Assembly: GCA_037577475.1 (NCBI GenBank) | Contig: CM075189.1 | Span: 20,422,339-20,486,338, forward strand | Length of the DNA: 64,000 bases | Direction: 5' to 3' | Source of the DNA: Chaunax sp. Z400 | Taxonomy: Eukaryota > Chordata > Actinopteri > Lophiiformes > Chaunacidae | Translations under genes and position numbers: made by a program | Notes under the pieces: generated by a model | Databases searched by the model: none | Told to the model about the DNA's origin: nothing | Seen by the model: only the letters and a program-made list of their open reading frames with translations | Shown: piece by piece, positions 44,305 to 55,610 of the stretch | How the letters are laid out: the number at the start of each line of letters is the position of its first letter | Position numbering within the stretch: position 1 is the first letter of the stretch

Positions 44305-47300
44305 TTACAAGAGAAGACAGCAGTTGCTCTCTGTGGTTTTTTCTCTGTTCCTTTGACCTACAAAGACAGGACAGCAGAGGCATGAGGTAAAACCAGTGAG
44401 ATAAAAATACTGTGAGCTGATACTAATAGCATACTGATAATTCTGCAATGCTACTAATTAAAAGAAGACAAAAAAAAATCTTCACCATGAGAGTTGGGCT
44501 CTGGAAGAGTCTCTCTGGCAACCAAGTGCATGACGGTCGTTCGGCCCGGTGGCAGCTTTAGAGCTTCAAACAAAGAAATGATTTATTTATTAGTTATATT
44601 TCATAGTATTACCATATGGTGGTAAATCCTATACAATCATGATTATATAATGATAGATTCAGGTCTGTGATTAAGTTTTCAGACAAACAATTGCAGTGTC
44701 ATTGAAAGGATAATACAGGTTGGAAATCTTGGAGCAAAATTCCATATGAGCAGAGCCACTGCAACGCTTTGGGGAACCTCAGTTACAGTGTTAAGGGTTG
44801 TTCTTTTTGTCAATCTACAGGAGTGTCTTAAATGAGACAGATTGTCTTGGTACTGGTGTCTTTGTTCAGTAATGGTCTCACCTCCCAGGGTAACGTTGCC
44901 ATGAAGGAAGCGTCCCTGGAAGATGAGGCGAAGAATGCTGGGACTGCTCACCCTCTCTTCCTCCCATCCTGACAGAGCAGAGAAACAAAGGCATCACGAG
45001 CTATACTGGATTTTTGAGGCCGCCTCCAGTATGTAAATATACATATACAAACAGTATCAAGTACTGCAATTGATTTTACACAAACAAATAACATAAATGA
45101 TCCTGATAAAGAATGCTAAAATTTGTTTTTCAAAATTGTGACCAAGATACTGAGAAAATATTTCATAGACAAAATTAGATGACAATCGCATATTTTGTCC
45201 AACCAACAGTCTGGACCCCAAAGATCTAGTATCAATAAATGACAAAGAAAAACAAAAAGCTAAGTAAATCCTTATATTCCAGATACTGAAAGCAGCAAAT
45301 GTTTGACATTTTTGCTTAAAAACTCTATCATTATATATATATAAATTACTAAACTGCAGACTCTGCACATTCTCTACTAACAATAACGTACTGATAGGAA
45401 CAGATCCAAGGTGGGTCAAATGCGCATTGGATGGTCTGTATTATATTGGCTATGTCTCCATTTTGATAAATCTCTCTTCCTATCCTCCTAAGGCCGCCAT
45501 GGCAAAACGCTACCAGAGGAAACACTGAGGCATCTTAAGACCAGAAACTGGAGAGACAGGTGAAACCTCTGCTGATGATTTCTGGTCTGGGCTGCACACT
45601 TCAGACCCGGAGACATGTGGAAGGGTTAGCCATATTTTTCTTGGTGAAAAAAATAATCATGCTTTTTCCATGAGAAAACACAGTACAATAAGATGATGAT
45701 GATGATGATTATTATTATTATCGTTATTTTTATTATTGTTGTTGTTATTGTTATTATTATCATCATCAAAAACTGGCAATAAATATGTTGGCAAAGATTG
45801 TGTCTAAAATCACAACACTGTAATAAATTTTCACATATATAAAGAAAAACTTAACACTTAGAAAATCAATCCTGTAAAAAATTACCTGCAGGCCAGTTCT
45901 CAAACACATGCTTGGCGATGTCTGTGGCCGAGTCATTTGGGGAGAAGGTGAAGTCTTGCGTTTTCCCACTGACCAGGATAAGGCGGAGGTTCACCTACAA
46001 CAGCAAACAAAGACGGCTTAATCTCAGCCCATAGAAAAGTTGTACGGACACAAAGCGGAAACACACACCCAAGTTCATTTAAATGATTCTTAATTGGTTG
46101 TGTCGGAATCCCTCTACTTCCTCTAACCTCTTCAGACATGACCCTCAGACGGCTGTAAAGAGACAGGCATTCCAGTCTAATGAGATTTATCCACACCAGA
46201 TCTCCACCCTTTGACTGGGCGACTTCATGCACTGAGGGCTTAAATTGAAGTGAGCCCCTGTTTCCAGAGATGACAATAGATATAGGTGGAGCAGGGGGGG
46301 GGGGGACGAACACTGGCCCTTTAGTATCAAGGCACTGCAAACTTCTCTCCGGGCTGTTGGCCTAATGTGATAACCCCAGGTGTCCCAGACAGCTCATGGC
46401 CATGTTATTAAATTTACATGGCCAGTGCGTCTCCCAAAGGGGGACTGTGCATATGTGTGTGGCAGGGTCTTTCAGAGTGGGGCTTCCTCCAAACTGCGTC
46501 CTCTGTACAACTACACAAGCCAATCTGTTCAAAAACAACTAAAAAATAAAACATTAATTGCTTGTCTAACATGAGTAGAAGGCCTGAATATTACACTAAC
46601 ATCAGGAAATCCTTAGACTAAAATAAATTGGTGTCCAAGGACACAGACATCCCCCAATTATAGAAAAAAAAAACCCTGAATGTGAGCAAACCAACATGAA
46701 AATCATCTGGGCTAAACACGCCCCACTAGATAACCTTTAGCTGGATCTCCATCAGGTCAAAATGTTTAAAAATGGATACACAACCAATACAGAGTATATA
46801 CACTGTATGAATAGGCTCTATGCTGGCAGGTGCAGTAAACCATAATCATTGTAGTTAGCATATCTTAAGAGAAAAATATCATATACACATTTTGTTTCTT
46901 ATCGTGTACAGTATTTCAATGCTTCCTATCACCTAACAACTATTTTGTATGTTTTTATATATTTGAGAGGTGTTTGATAAACTCAACTGATGCCATCTAT
47001 TTAAAATTGTGGTCTGGAGTCTCATTGCTGATGCGTACTTTCAACAGCCTTACATCTTCATGGGTTGTGCATACAACTATGCTCTTTCTCAAAGATTTCA
47101 AGCCATCAATACTGACGGATTTGCATTTACATTGATTGTCCACTATTATATACTGTATATATAGTCAGCTCAGGGTCAGGGTTGAAACGGCACTTCAGCC
47201 TGAATTCTTGATTAATTTTGGACATAATTAACTTCAAATTTATGCTGGAGCAAATACTGTTCCTTATTAATCCATTAATCCATCATCTCTTAAGTATGAC

Positions 47301-48600
47301 GCTGCTTCAAAAAAATAAAAATACAATTCTGGGGGGGAAAAAAACATCCAATCAACCAAATCTTTCTACTGGGACATCCCTACTCAATGGTCAGAATTGA
47401 CAGATGGGATGAATTTAATTGATATGTGCCTTTCCTCAAATGTGGCACACGCACTTTCTTTGGTTCACAAATCACAGAGGAGTAAACAAAGAGACTTAAC
47501 CACGAGGTGTGACGTCAGAGAGGGATGACCCCACTCTCTGATCTGTTTACAAATACGATCCTCCCTCGGTGGTCCTCAACCCTCCCCTCCCCCTTCTGAA
47601 CCGAATAACCTCAATGTGGGGTTACATACCCATGTCGTCATTAACAAGCTTTGTTCCCATCCCTTTCATCCCCAACTAAATAAAAACAAAGTCAAATCTG
47701 CCTGGTTACTCGCGGCACAATCTTACATCACAAATATCCGTGAGGTTATCCAATCCAAAAGAAGATGTTAAATCCTTCTAACACTGTTGTGAATTCCCTT
47801 TTTGGAGTTAACAGACCTAACAAAGGCTTATAGATTTTGTTATGTTGGTCAAGTTTCCTAAAAACATAACCAATCGTATGCCATTGTGCCAGGATAGATG
47901 CCAAGAGAGATGATTCATCAAATCCTGCTCTGCCATGCTGAGGATCTTTACCTGAAAAAAAAAGCCCAAGGTGGCATCTTCAAAGTATTGCTTTTTCTGG
48001 CCAACAGCACAAAGTTCAACAAAAATAAACTTATTATATAGCAAATCTTCCCTATTAATCACATTTGATATAAAACAACTCTCTGTCTACTTTACCATTA
48101 AATCAATAAAATATTTATAATATTTAGACACCCAACTCCTACTATAATTTCTGATCTGCCTGTAAATGTGTTTGGTCCATTCCAGTGATGGGGCTTGGGG
48201 GGGCTGTGGCCAGGATTTATTAAGAGGGTACAACCAATTGGCATTTAAACCTTGAAAGGAAAGTAGGGCAACGTTTTAACTGAGATTAGACAGATGGTAT
48301 TCACAGGAACAGCAGCCACTGTCCCAGCTAAGTGTTTGTAGTTGTTGGCTAATCCATAAACCTCCACCCCCAACTCCAAAACCCAAATTATTTTAAATTG
48401 GGGAAACGTTTCACTATGTTAACACTATGAGATTTAGATATTATCAGTCGTGCTGCAGCTACATATGTAACAATGCAGAGAGAACATATGCTACCAGCAA
48501 GCCAAGATTAGCACCTTTGCTCTGTGCTGCTATGGGAAAATACCTTCAGAAAAGGTTGCAGACTCTCACTCACCATATCAAGATCCCTCTGGGTGGTCAT
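44305..48600 (-). CDS. ubl3: ubiquitin-like protein 3, membrane-anchored ubiquitin fold (5 exons)
   Basis: Minus-strand exons in order: 48600-48574 (MTTQRDLDM), 45994-45886, 44968-44882, 44563-44486 and 44357-44305. All borders are GT/AG and phases agree. The product is 117 residues, the same length as human UBL3. Seen: VNLRLILVSGKT opening the ubiquitin fold, FTFSPNDSATDIAKHVFENWP, SSPSILRLIFQGRFLHGN, TTVMHLVARETLPEPN, and a C terminus SNCC-L-L-L. The final CLLL is a CaaX prenylation box, with Leu at the last position favouring geranylgeranylation. Known: UBL3 is lipid-anchored at the plasma membrane and acts as a modifier that sorts proteins into small extracellular vesicles; it lacks the C-terminal diglycine of ubiquitin. 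The nine-codon first exon differs from the human MSSNVPADM but shares the closing D-M before the conserved NLRL. Which fish paralogue (a or b) is unknown. Confidence 0.95.
44969..45885 (-). other. ubl3 intron 2
   Basis: 917 bases, non-coding. It contains a compound trinucleotide repeat at 45691-45768. Confidence 0.7.
45691..45768. repeat. compound trinucleotide repeat
   Basis: Blocks of GAT, TAT/ATT, GTT and ATC units succeed each other, roughly mirror-like (GAT units at one end, ATC units at the other). Confidence 0.85.
45995..48573 (-). other. ubl3 intron 1 (2.6 kb)
   Basis: No exon-like segment was found. It includes a G12 run at 46294-46305 and AT-rich sequence. It separates the nine-codon first exon from the body of the gene. 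Confidence 0.65.
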
Positions 48601-49440
48601 GGCTCAGTAAGGAGAGAGGCCGTGGACGTGGAGCAGAGGACAGGGTTGGTGTGCTTCAGCTGCTGGAGACGGGGCCACGACCCTGACACAAGCAACACAA
48701 GCATTGTGAGGCTGCTTCCCACAGACTGGCACCATAACTGCATTGCACATAATCCATTATCCGCCAAGCTAACATGACGCAAACGATAAAGCCAACACTA
48801 CAACATTGTCAATCAAACGTCAAACCTGCACATGATTGATTAGTTAAGTAGCTGTTACTTGAAATCGTATTAGTGAGCAAATAGATTCACTTAAACATGT
48901 TTTAGCTAATTAAAATAACAAACGTAGCTCGTCAGGCTAATAGCTGAGGTCTTTCCAGGCTTTAACACTTTACGTCTAGCTAGTTAAGATAGTGGGCTGA
49001 TGTTGCTTATATTAGTGAGATTCAACGACAGCCTCCCAGTAGCTGGCTTGTAATAATATACCAGCTGACCCTAAACCCGATGGAAAATTTACCCCACTTT
49101 GGCAAACCACCTAGCATTGTGTTCTCCCTAACAGATGCCGAAACAGAGCACTGCTAAGGCTTTTGCTAAAGTTAGCATTAGCTGCTGTGTTAGTTTATAG
49201 CAATCCTACGATCACTGGCTATCTGCGGGCTAGCTAGCCAACTAAATGTGCAATGGTAATTAGTGTTCCGTCGACCTCACCTGCATCTGATAATTATGAT
49301 GGAATTTAACATTCAGTTGAATTGAGAGATCAGTGGGAAGCGCTTTTCATGAAGAAAATATCGAGTGTAGATGGATATCGTTTACGGTGGCTAATGGACG
49401 GAAAGACGCCGGATATCAGCTGGTTGTAAACACAGACGAC
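48601..49440 (-). promoter_or_regulatory. ubl3: putative ubl3 5'UTR and promoter region
   Basis: Minus-strand upstream sequence of ubl3. A plausible acceptor (TGTGTCAG, AG at 48684-48683) lies before the start exon, and a plausible donor (ATGCAG|GTGAGG, 49281/49280) lies 0.6 kb further up, suggesting a separate non-coding first exon near 49281-49440, where CG content is higher. GCTAAC and GTTAGC words (48768, 49170 region) occur here as at atl3 and cofilin. The transcription start was not determined. Confidence 0.4.
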
Positions 49441-50459
49441 CGCAAGTACGTCTGGGAATTGAAGTTCACAATAATTTTACGTTACTCCATGATGTCATCG
49501 CTAATCTTAAAAAGCAGTCCGCTGTATAATTGCATTCAATGTGAAATCCAAACACCAATTTGATTAATTCCTCGTGTATTTAATCAGACACTTTAGTTGG
49601 CTGTGAAGTTAGTGATACATGACAACTAGAGCACATTTTCCACCAAGGCCCAACTGTCCCTTTTAATTAAATTGAATCCTCTACCAATTTCCAATTACTA
49701 ACCTAACCTAATAAAGCTTTTCAGATCGTAAATGGCTTATTTTAGCCACTGTGTAATGTGTCTGTAATAATGTACAGCCAAGAAACATAACAAACAGATA
49801 GGAAAGAAAACACATTTTCTATAATGGAAGAAAAATTAGGATATGAATGAAAACGAGACTATACTGGGAGGTGAGACTACACCAAGTGACTGAAACAGGA
49901 GGGATATAAATAGTTTGGGTCAGGCTGGATTCTTAACTCACTCACATTCAACACAGTGTTCAGTTTAAGACAAACTAGAACGCAGCAGTGTCTGCCTATT
50001 ATACTTGAGTCTCCACTTAATCACATAACCTTTTCATTTTCATCCAAGATGAAAGTTCAGTCAGTGAAATTTGAAATTTGAAGTCATTTGAAAGATCAAA
50101 TATCACATAAGCTCACATATCACATACAGTGATCCAGCTTTGAGGGCATGAGTACAAACCCAGCATAGAAAAAGCTTCAGATAGCACATTCTCTCTGGCT
50201 AATAATGTTGATCCTTTGTGCCATCAGGTGAGTGTTAGAGTGACTACCACATACCTGGAGTCATAGCAGCATTTACACAGTGGGATTTTCCTGTGCAAAT
50301 GACTGAAAAGTCATGACTCAGCAAACGAGGAACAGAGCAGGACTTAAAAACAAATGTTAGAGTGGAGTTTAAGCATGGTACAGGACAGGGTATATTGGGT
50401 CACTTCTCCACATGACGAGCACAAAGCATCACAAGTAAACTGAATACAGTACAATCAAT

Positions 50460-50735
50460 TGGAATTTAAAAATGCAAACTCATTTTTTAGCCCAATTTGA
50501 GAAAACCCTTTCTCTATTTGAAGTGGTTGTACATCTATATACAAAGCAGGTTTTGCAAGTTTTCAACATGCAATGTTTGGTTATGCTTGACTGATCTTTG
50601 GGAGTAGTCGTGAGCGTGAGTCTGAAAACAGGAATAGCCACAAAGCCTTTACCCAGCTAATCCCAAATGACCACTCCCTTTTTAAACTAACCCACCCATA
50701 TGAAAAGAAAGATTGGGGAGAAAATGACATCTGCA
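50460..50735 (+). repeat. dispersed repeat, copy B (copy A near 2.3-2.6 kb)
   Basis: Shares with 2290-2580, in the same order, ATTTAAAAATGCA, CTTTCTCTATTT, TTTTCAACAT, CTTGACTGAT, CCTTTA-CCA-CTAATC, AAACTAACCCA and GATTGGGGAGAAAATGACATCT. Similarity fades further downstream. Confidence 0.6.
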
Positions 50736-51059
50736 AGATTTGTGTAAATGGCATCCTGGAAGTGGGGCAGTCCATCAGACAAGTCATCAGAGCGGTGCCA
50801 TCCGAAGTTTGTGTCCATGAAGGAGAAAATTACTGCTATAATCAATGCTGATTGTGTAAAATGTTGTATACCTCGATCGTGTCACCTGAGACATTTATGA
50901 TATGAATGTTTTTTGGTATTGTTTTTTTGTTATGTGTCTGCGTTTTTGTTACCAATCAAATCGGTAAAAAAATTTTGTAATGTTGAAGAAAGTGAAAAAT
51001 GATTCACAATACGCATCCGTACCTGGATCGGCCTCAAGACTTAAGTTCTTTCAACTCTT

Positions 51060-51175
51060 CCTTGGCCTCAACTCAAACAAAATCTGTTGACAACTTTTTG
51101 AGATATGCAGACAACCAAACAAACAAACATGAGTAATGACATAAACTCCTCCAATTCTCACTGGCAGAGGTAATT
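51060..51175 (+). repeat. degraded teleost repeat ending in GGCAGAGGTAAT
   Basis: Contains AACAAAATCTGTTGACAACTTTTTGAGATATGC, then tandem AAAC units, then a GGCAGAGGTAAT end. Matches the word order at 11470-11650. Confidence 0.45.
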
Positions 51176-52315
51176 AAGAAGGTATATGGGGGTTACAAAA
51201 AAAAAGGTCTCTGTAAACACTAATTTCAGTTTACATTAATAAACTTTCTCTAATAAAACAAACAATAAAGCAAAAATATAATAAAACAAACAATAAGGAG
51301 TTTGTATCAGATGGGGGACCTATTGGACCCTGTTTTATTCATGTTACATTTAGTCACATTCACAAATTTATTTATTTCCTTCTTCACAAAGATTCTCTCT
51401 GGAAGTTTTAGCAACAGGTGACCAAATAAAACGCCCTGAATAAAATTAATAATTTCTCTGGGTTTGAACAATGTTGAAACATTTGTGACAACATAACCAT
51501 CTCAACAAAGGTCTAGTTATTTTTAGCCATTTTAATTGAAATATTACATATATTACACACATATTATATATCTGTAAGTGTGATTTTGCTCTATGTAGTG
51601 GCCTTGGTCCATAGCACTTCCTCAATTTACTTGGATATTTAAGTCTTGTTTAGGTTTCTTCTCCAAAGACCTATCTTTGTAGAAAGCCTGAAATCAGTCA
51701 TAGACAATTAGTTGCATTACATGATAACAGTCAATACAGTTCAGGCTTGAAAATCAGTACAACCAAAGGAAGATGCGGGTTCACATCCACTCATATTACA
51801 GTTGTTAATAACACTGATTTTCTACAAGGTGTCTTAGATTCACACTTTAGTCATTGCTAAAGGGATTTTTTGTCTTTGCGGACCTCTTTGAGAGTGGCCT
51901 TAAATCAAACATACAGTATGTGATATATGATCTATAAAGAAATGGACCTTTTTTCATTTCTTTCAGATAAGACATTTACAAGAAAACTCCTTTTTAATGT
52001 CTCTAATGGTGAAACACTTGTATTCTGTACTGTGGGACATACATCAATTGGTGTCTTTTATAATGTCCTAAGGGTACTACCCTTCAGTTTTGAATGTTCT
52101 GACTGGCAGACCCCTAGTGACAGAAATAACATATTGTGCGTTTAGATGCAAAGTAATTACTGGTCGCCTTCCACTTCCACTTATACGTGCCCCAAATTGT
52201 AATCATACTGGGAAATTGTCCTGTATGAATAGCAGAACATGGAACTGTGGTTGAACTGGATCCAGTATCTCTTCTTCATTATAGAAAATTGTTGTAACGT
52301 CTAAACTTTCTGACA

Positions 52316-52405
52316 GATTTTTTTAAATTTTATTTAACCTTTATTTATACAGGTAATCCCATTGAAACACGAGGTCTCATTCTCAAGATGTGCCAGTAGA
52401 GAACA
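52316..52405 (+). repeat. fish repeat beginning TTTAACCTTTATTTATACAGG
   Basis: TTTATTTAACCTTTATTTATACAGGTAATCCCATTGAAACACGAGGTCTCATTCTCAAGA is a phrase I recall as a widespread fish interspersed repeat. Only one copy was found in the window, so support is from memory. Confidence 0.4.
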
Positions 52406-53334
52406 ATGCATGTGTGTTTTCTTCTTGTCTTGGTCTCTTTGTCTTTCCTGTCTATGCTGAGCTTTATCATGTAATGTTTTAAATCCCTGTTATCCTTGTC
52501 TGTCTTATGTTTCTTAAATTGAAAAATAAAATTCTGTCAAACACATTTGAAAACAAAGAATATAGTTAGTGCCTTATGACACTAATAGAACTCGAGACCT
52601 GTCTTAAATGACCTCAACTAAGTAACCTCGATTGAACTCAGCCACTATCTGTTTGGAGATTAAAGTCACATCTCACTGTCTCCATCAATGAATGGAGTTG
52701 GTTCAGGATTCATTATGCGAACCAAGAGTGGAACTAATGAATTGATGATTACTATGAAATGTGATTGAATTTCTAAAAAAACTGAGGGGACCTTTGAGTT
52801 GAGATTATTTTGACATTTATTGTTCCCAGGCAGGGGGTGTCACCAGACCCATTTTCGTGGGGGATGTGCCCCAATACTGATCTGCTGTGCCCATAAAATC
52901 TCACATTCAAGTTTTAACAAGCTCATATATTTGGCAGTGGATTTCTTCAGATTTATAGTAATGGGAAAATAACGGTTTTTTTCTAATCCACAGTGACGAA
53001 GCAACACAGCTTTACTCAAAATACAGGCACTGAGATGTACACCATGCAGTTTGAGTCTGAACATCACAACGGTGCACCTCTATGTGCTGTCGTGTACATG
53101 TCATTGCTGGTGCACTGCTGTACACACTCACCAATCTATTTATCAGCACGAAACAACAATCAGGATTAAAGTATAATAAGAAAATAGGAAATAGCACCAA
53201 TGATCTCATTTTGGTGATAAAACAAGACAGCTTAACATAACTTATCTATTTGCATGTCCCAACAGACTATATGAATTTGCAGAGGTCAACCACACTAAAA
53301 GAATTCTGGGTTGTTTTTAGCACAACCTACCTCA

Positions 53335-53650
53335 ACAAGTGAGGAGGGGGATAAAGGAATGGGTACTGTCTGTCTGTCCGACCCGACTTGCATTTGTCAT
53401 TCTCTATTACCAAAGCATAACTCACAAACTATTTTTTAATTTTCCACAAAGCTTTCTACACACAACAATCAAGTAGTGAAGTGCTGACTTTTATGTATCT
53501 TTATCATTTTAATTTTTTCCATTTCCATGGTTAAGAGTTGAACTTAGGCTCATTCTGTGAGTGGGATTTGTCCCAGGGCATTACTCAAAAACTGTTCAAT
53601 ATTTTTTCACAAAACTTTGTGTGCACTTCTCACATATATTGGAGAGGTAC
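53335..53650 (+). repeat. degraded fish repeat with ACTCA-AAACT and CACAAA-CTTT words
   Basis: Two internally similar units: 'CATAACTCACAAACTATTTTTTAATTTTCCACAAAGCTTTCT' at about 53416-53458 and 'CATTACTCAAAAACTGTTCAATATTTTTTCACAAAACTTTGT' at about 53579-53620. The second resembles the body of the family seen at 56385-56610. Family not named. Confidence 0.35.
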
Positions 53651-53989
53651 TTTTTGTTATTTTGGGAATTTTAGGCATTTCGTTTATATATTCATTTACA
53701 TTTTTAAAATTGAACTTTTTTATCAGATATGCATTTAATAATAACTGCAATTAACAGGGACAAATTAAATAACTTCTCTCTGTCTTTTTTCAATGGAATG
53801 CGCCCGTGTCCATGGATTCTGCGCTTGTTATTTTTAAAACATGGTTTTCATAGAGTTAAGTTGCTGTAATCTACAGCATCACTGCTCTAATAACTGGTAA
53901 CACCTTAATGGCCCTAAGTGTGTCTGGGAGTTGGCGCACGGTCATAAACTGTTACATAATGGATTATTCCAGGTACATGTTGCCTCCAT

Positions 53990-55021
53990 CAGCCACTGTT
54001 TACGCCGGTGTTGTCAAATGAATGACTCGGTTTCCCAGAAATCCATACGGCGCGTGCGCAGAACGCGTCGCCTGACAGTGGTAAACAGACGTCAGAAGGG
54101 AGTCTTCGCCTCGAGTCAAAACAAAACAAAACAAGTCAAAAAGAGACGGAAAGAGTGGATATTAATACAGCCGCAACGACAGAAAGTGATACTTAAGTCA
54201 TCGGTGACTAAAAGTGGCGACTTGGAGGAAGTTATCGGAGGCATCTCATTGACTTTTTCACGGATTTGAAACTCTGTAGTAGCTGAAGCTTAACCAGCTA
54301 ACGTTACGGAGCTATCGTGCTATTTTCAAAGTACGCCGAGTGGGAACCGACAGACCTCTGAGACGAACCAACTTCACCCAGCACACAGGAATAAGCTTTG
54401 TAGTTTTTTTACGAAACCGCGGGCCGCATATCCTCTGAACTCTGGGCCTCGGTCAAGAGGCTTTTACAGCCGCTTCTTCGAGCATCGTGTGCCGCGGCAG
54501 GAGTGTGGATGAACATGGCAGATGGTGACATGCGCCTGGCCCCAATGTGGCGGATCGTGCAGAACTGAAGCACGGACTTTTCTCACGTACATATATCCCA
54601 TCTTACTTGTTTTTAAACTCATACACGAGCCTATTCAGCATTTAATTAAGTCCGCTCTCCCTTTCCTTTTATCTGGCTCGACATTTCTTTGGTTAAGTAA
54701 GAGCGGCTTTAACATACAGGCCAAGGAGACGGCGGCCAACCCATCAGTACTGCTTCTACACTTTTGATAGTTCCCGAACAAAACATTTGTGGTGTAATCA
54801 GCCGCTGCACGTTTTTACACTTTGCTCTGATTTTACCGGACTGTTTAGTGACTGTTAAGGGGCCACTTGGGGATTTTTTTATATCGGGGTCGAAGTTTTG
54901 TGGCATGCCGAGCGCCTAAATATCACGTTGTTTACAAGTGGAGACAGACAGGGGCTCTCCTGAGACGATCTTTTGTAACTGTAACCAGCTAATCCCTGTT
55001 TGTTGTCTTCATATCTTTACA
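53990..55021 (+). promoter_or_regulatory. foxo4: putative foxo4 promoter and non-coding first exon
   Basis: The CG-richest upstream block is at 54045-54075 (GGCGCGTGCGCAGAACGCGTC region) and further CpGs run to about 54540. Two forkhead-type sites flank that block: TGTTTAC at 53997-54003 and GTAAACA at 54081-54087. A strong donor (ACA|GTAAGA, 55021/55022) could join the acceptor CTTTTTAG ending at 55585, just before the coding exon. Exon edges are inferred. A continuous unspliced leader is the alternative. Confidence 0.45.
54509..54568 (+). other. upstream ORF in the inferred foxo4 leader (19 codons)
   Basis: ATG at 54509 opens MNMADGDMRLAPMWRIVQN and stops at TGA 54566-54568. The second in-frame ATG (54515) sits in a good context (AACATGG). 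It matters only if the leader exon is real. Confidence 0.35.
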
Positions 55022-55610
55022 GTAAGAAATCCGGGTTTTAATGTTTTACATAATGGATTATGTATAATTTAACAAGTATTGAATGAAACAACCTTCAATT
55101 TTGATTTATTCCTTGCATATCACAGTTTAAAGTATACCTTTCCAACATTCACAATTTACAAATATTCAAAGTGAGTGTTAATCAACAAGAAAATAATTGT
55201 TTTTGTATCTTTTGAAATGCATTTTTAGGTGAGCCCAAACTTCTGTGGATGCAGATGTTTAGTTGCTCGCTGCCCCTTTTGTTTTTATGTCATTCAAACA
55301 AAGGGACTGTCATCACAACAGTCCTTCATTCTATATAAATCGGAAGGTTTATGATAGTTACTATTAAGGAGATTATTTGGGTTCCCTAATCTCCAATCTG
55401 AGGATTAACTGAGGCTATTGGTGTGTCCAGATTATTACGTCTCTGTTCTAGGCCCCTCAGTTTACACCCCCGCAGTGACTGAAGCATATTGTTTTTGTGT
55501 CGGGAACTTTTTTTGAACGCACCACCCGCTCAGAGTTATCTTTAACATTTAAAGGTAGATGTTTTAAGTGGTCACATCTTTTTAGTTGAGTGGAAGTTCA
55601 GAGGACCGCC

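Larger units (their letters stand above)
49441..53930. other. intergenic spacer between divergent ubl3 and foxo4
   Basis: No gene supported. It contains repeat copies at 50460-50735, 51060-51175, 52316-52405 and 53335-53650, and a small duplication of AATAAAACAAACAATAA (51252-51268 and 51280-51296). Otherwise AT-rich unique-looking sequence. Confidence 0.55.

Noticed and set aside
51927..52145. 72-codon frame preceded by a TTTCTTTCAG acceptor-like sequence
   Set aside because: No adjacent exons, no recognised domain, surrounded by repeats; chance acceptor.
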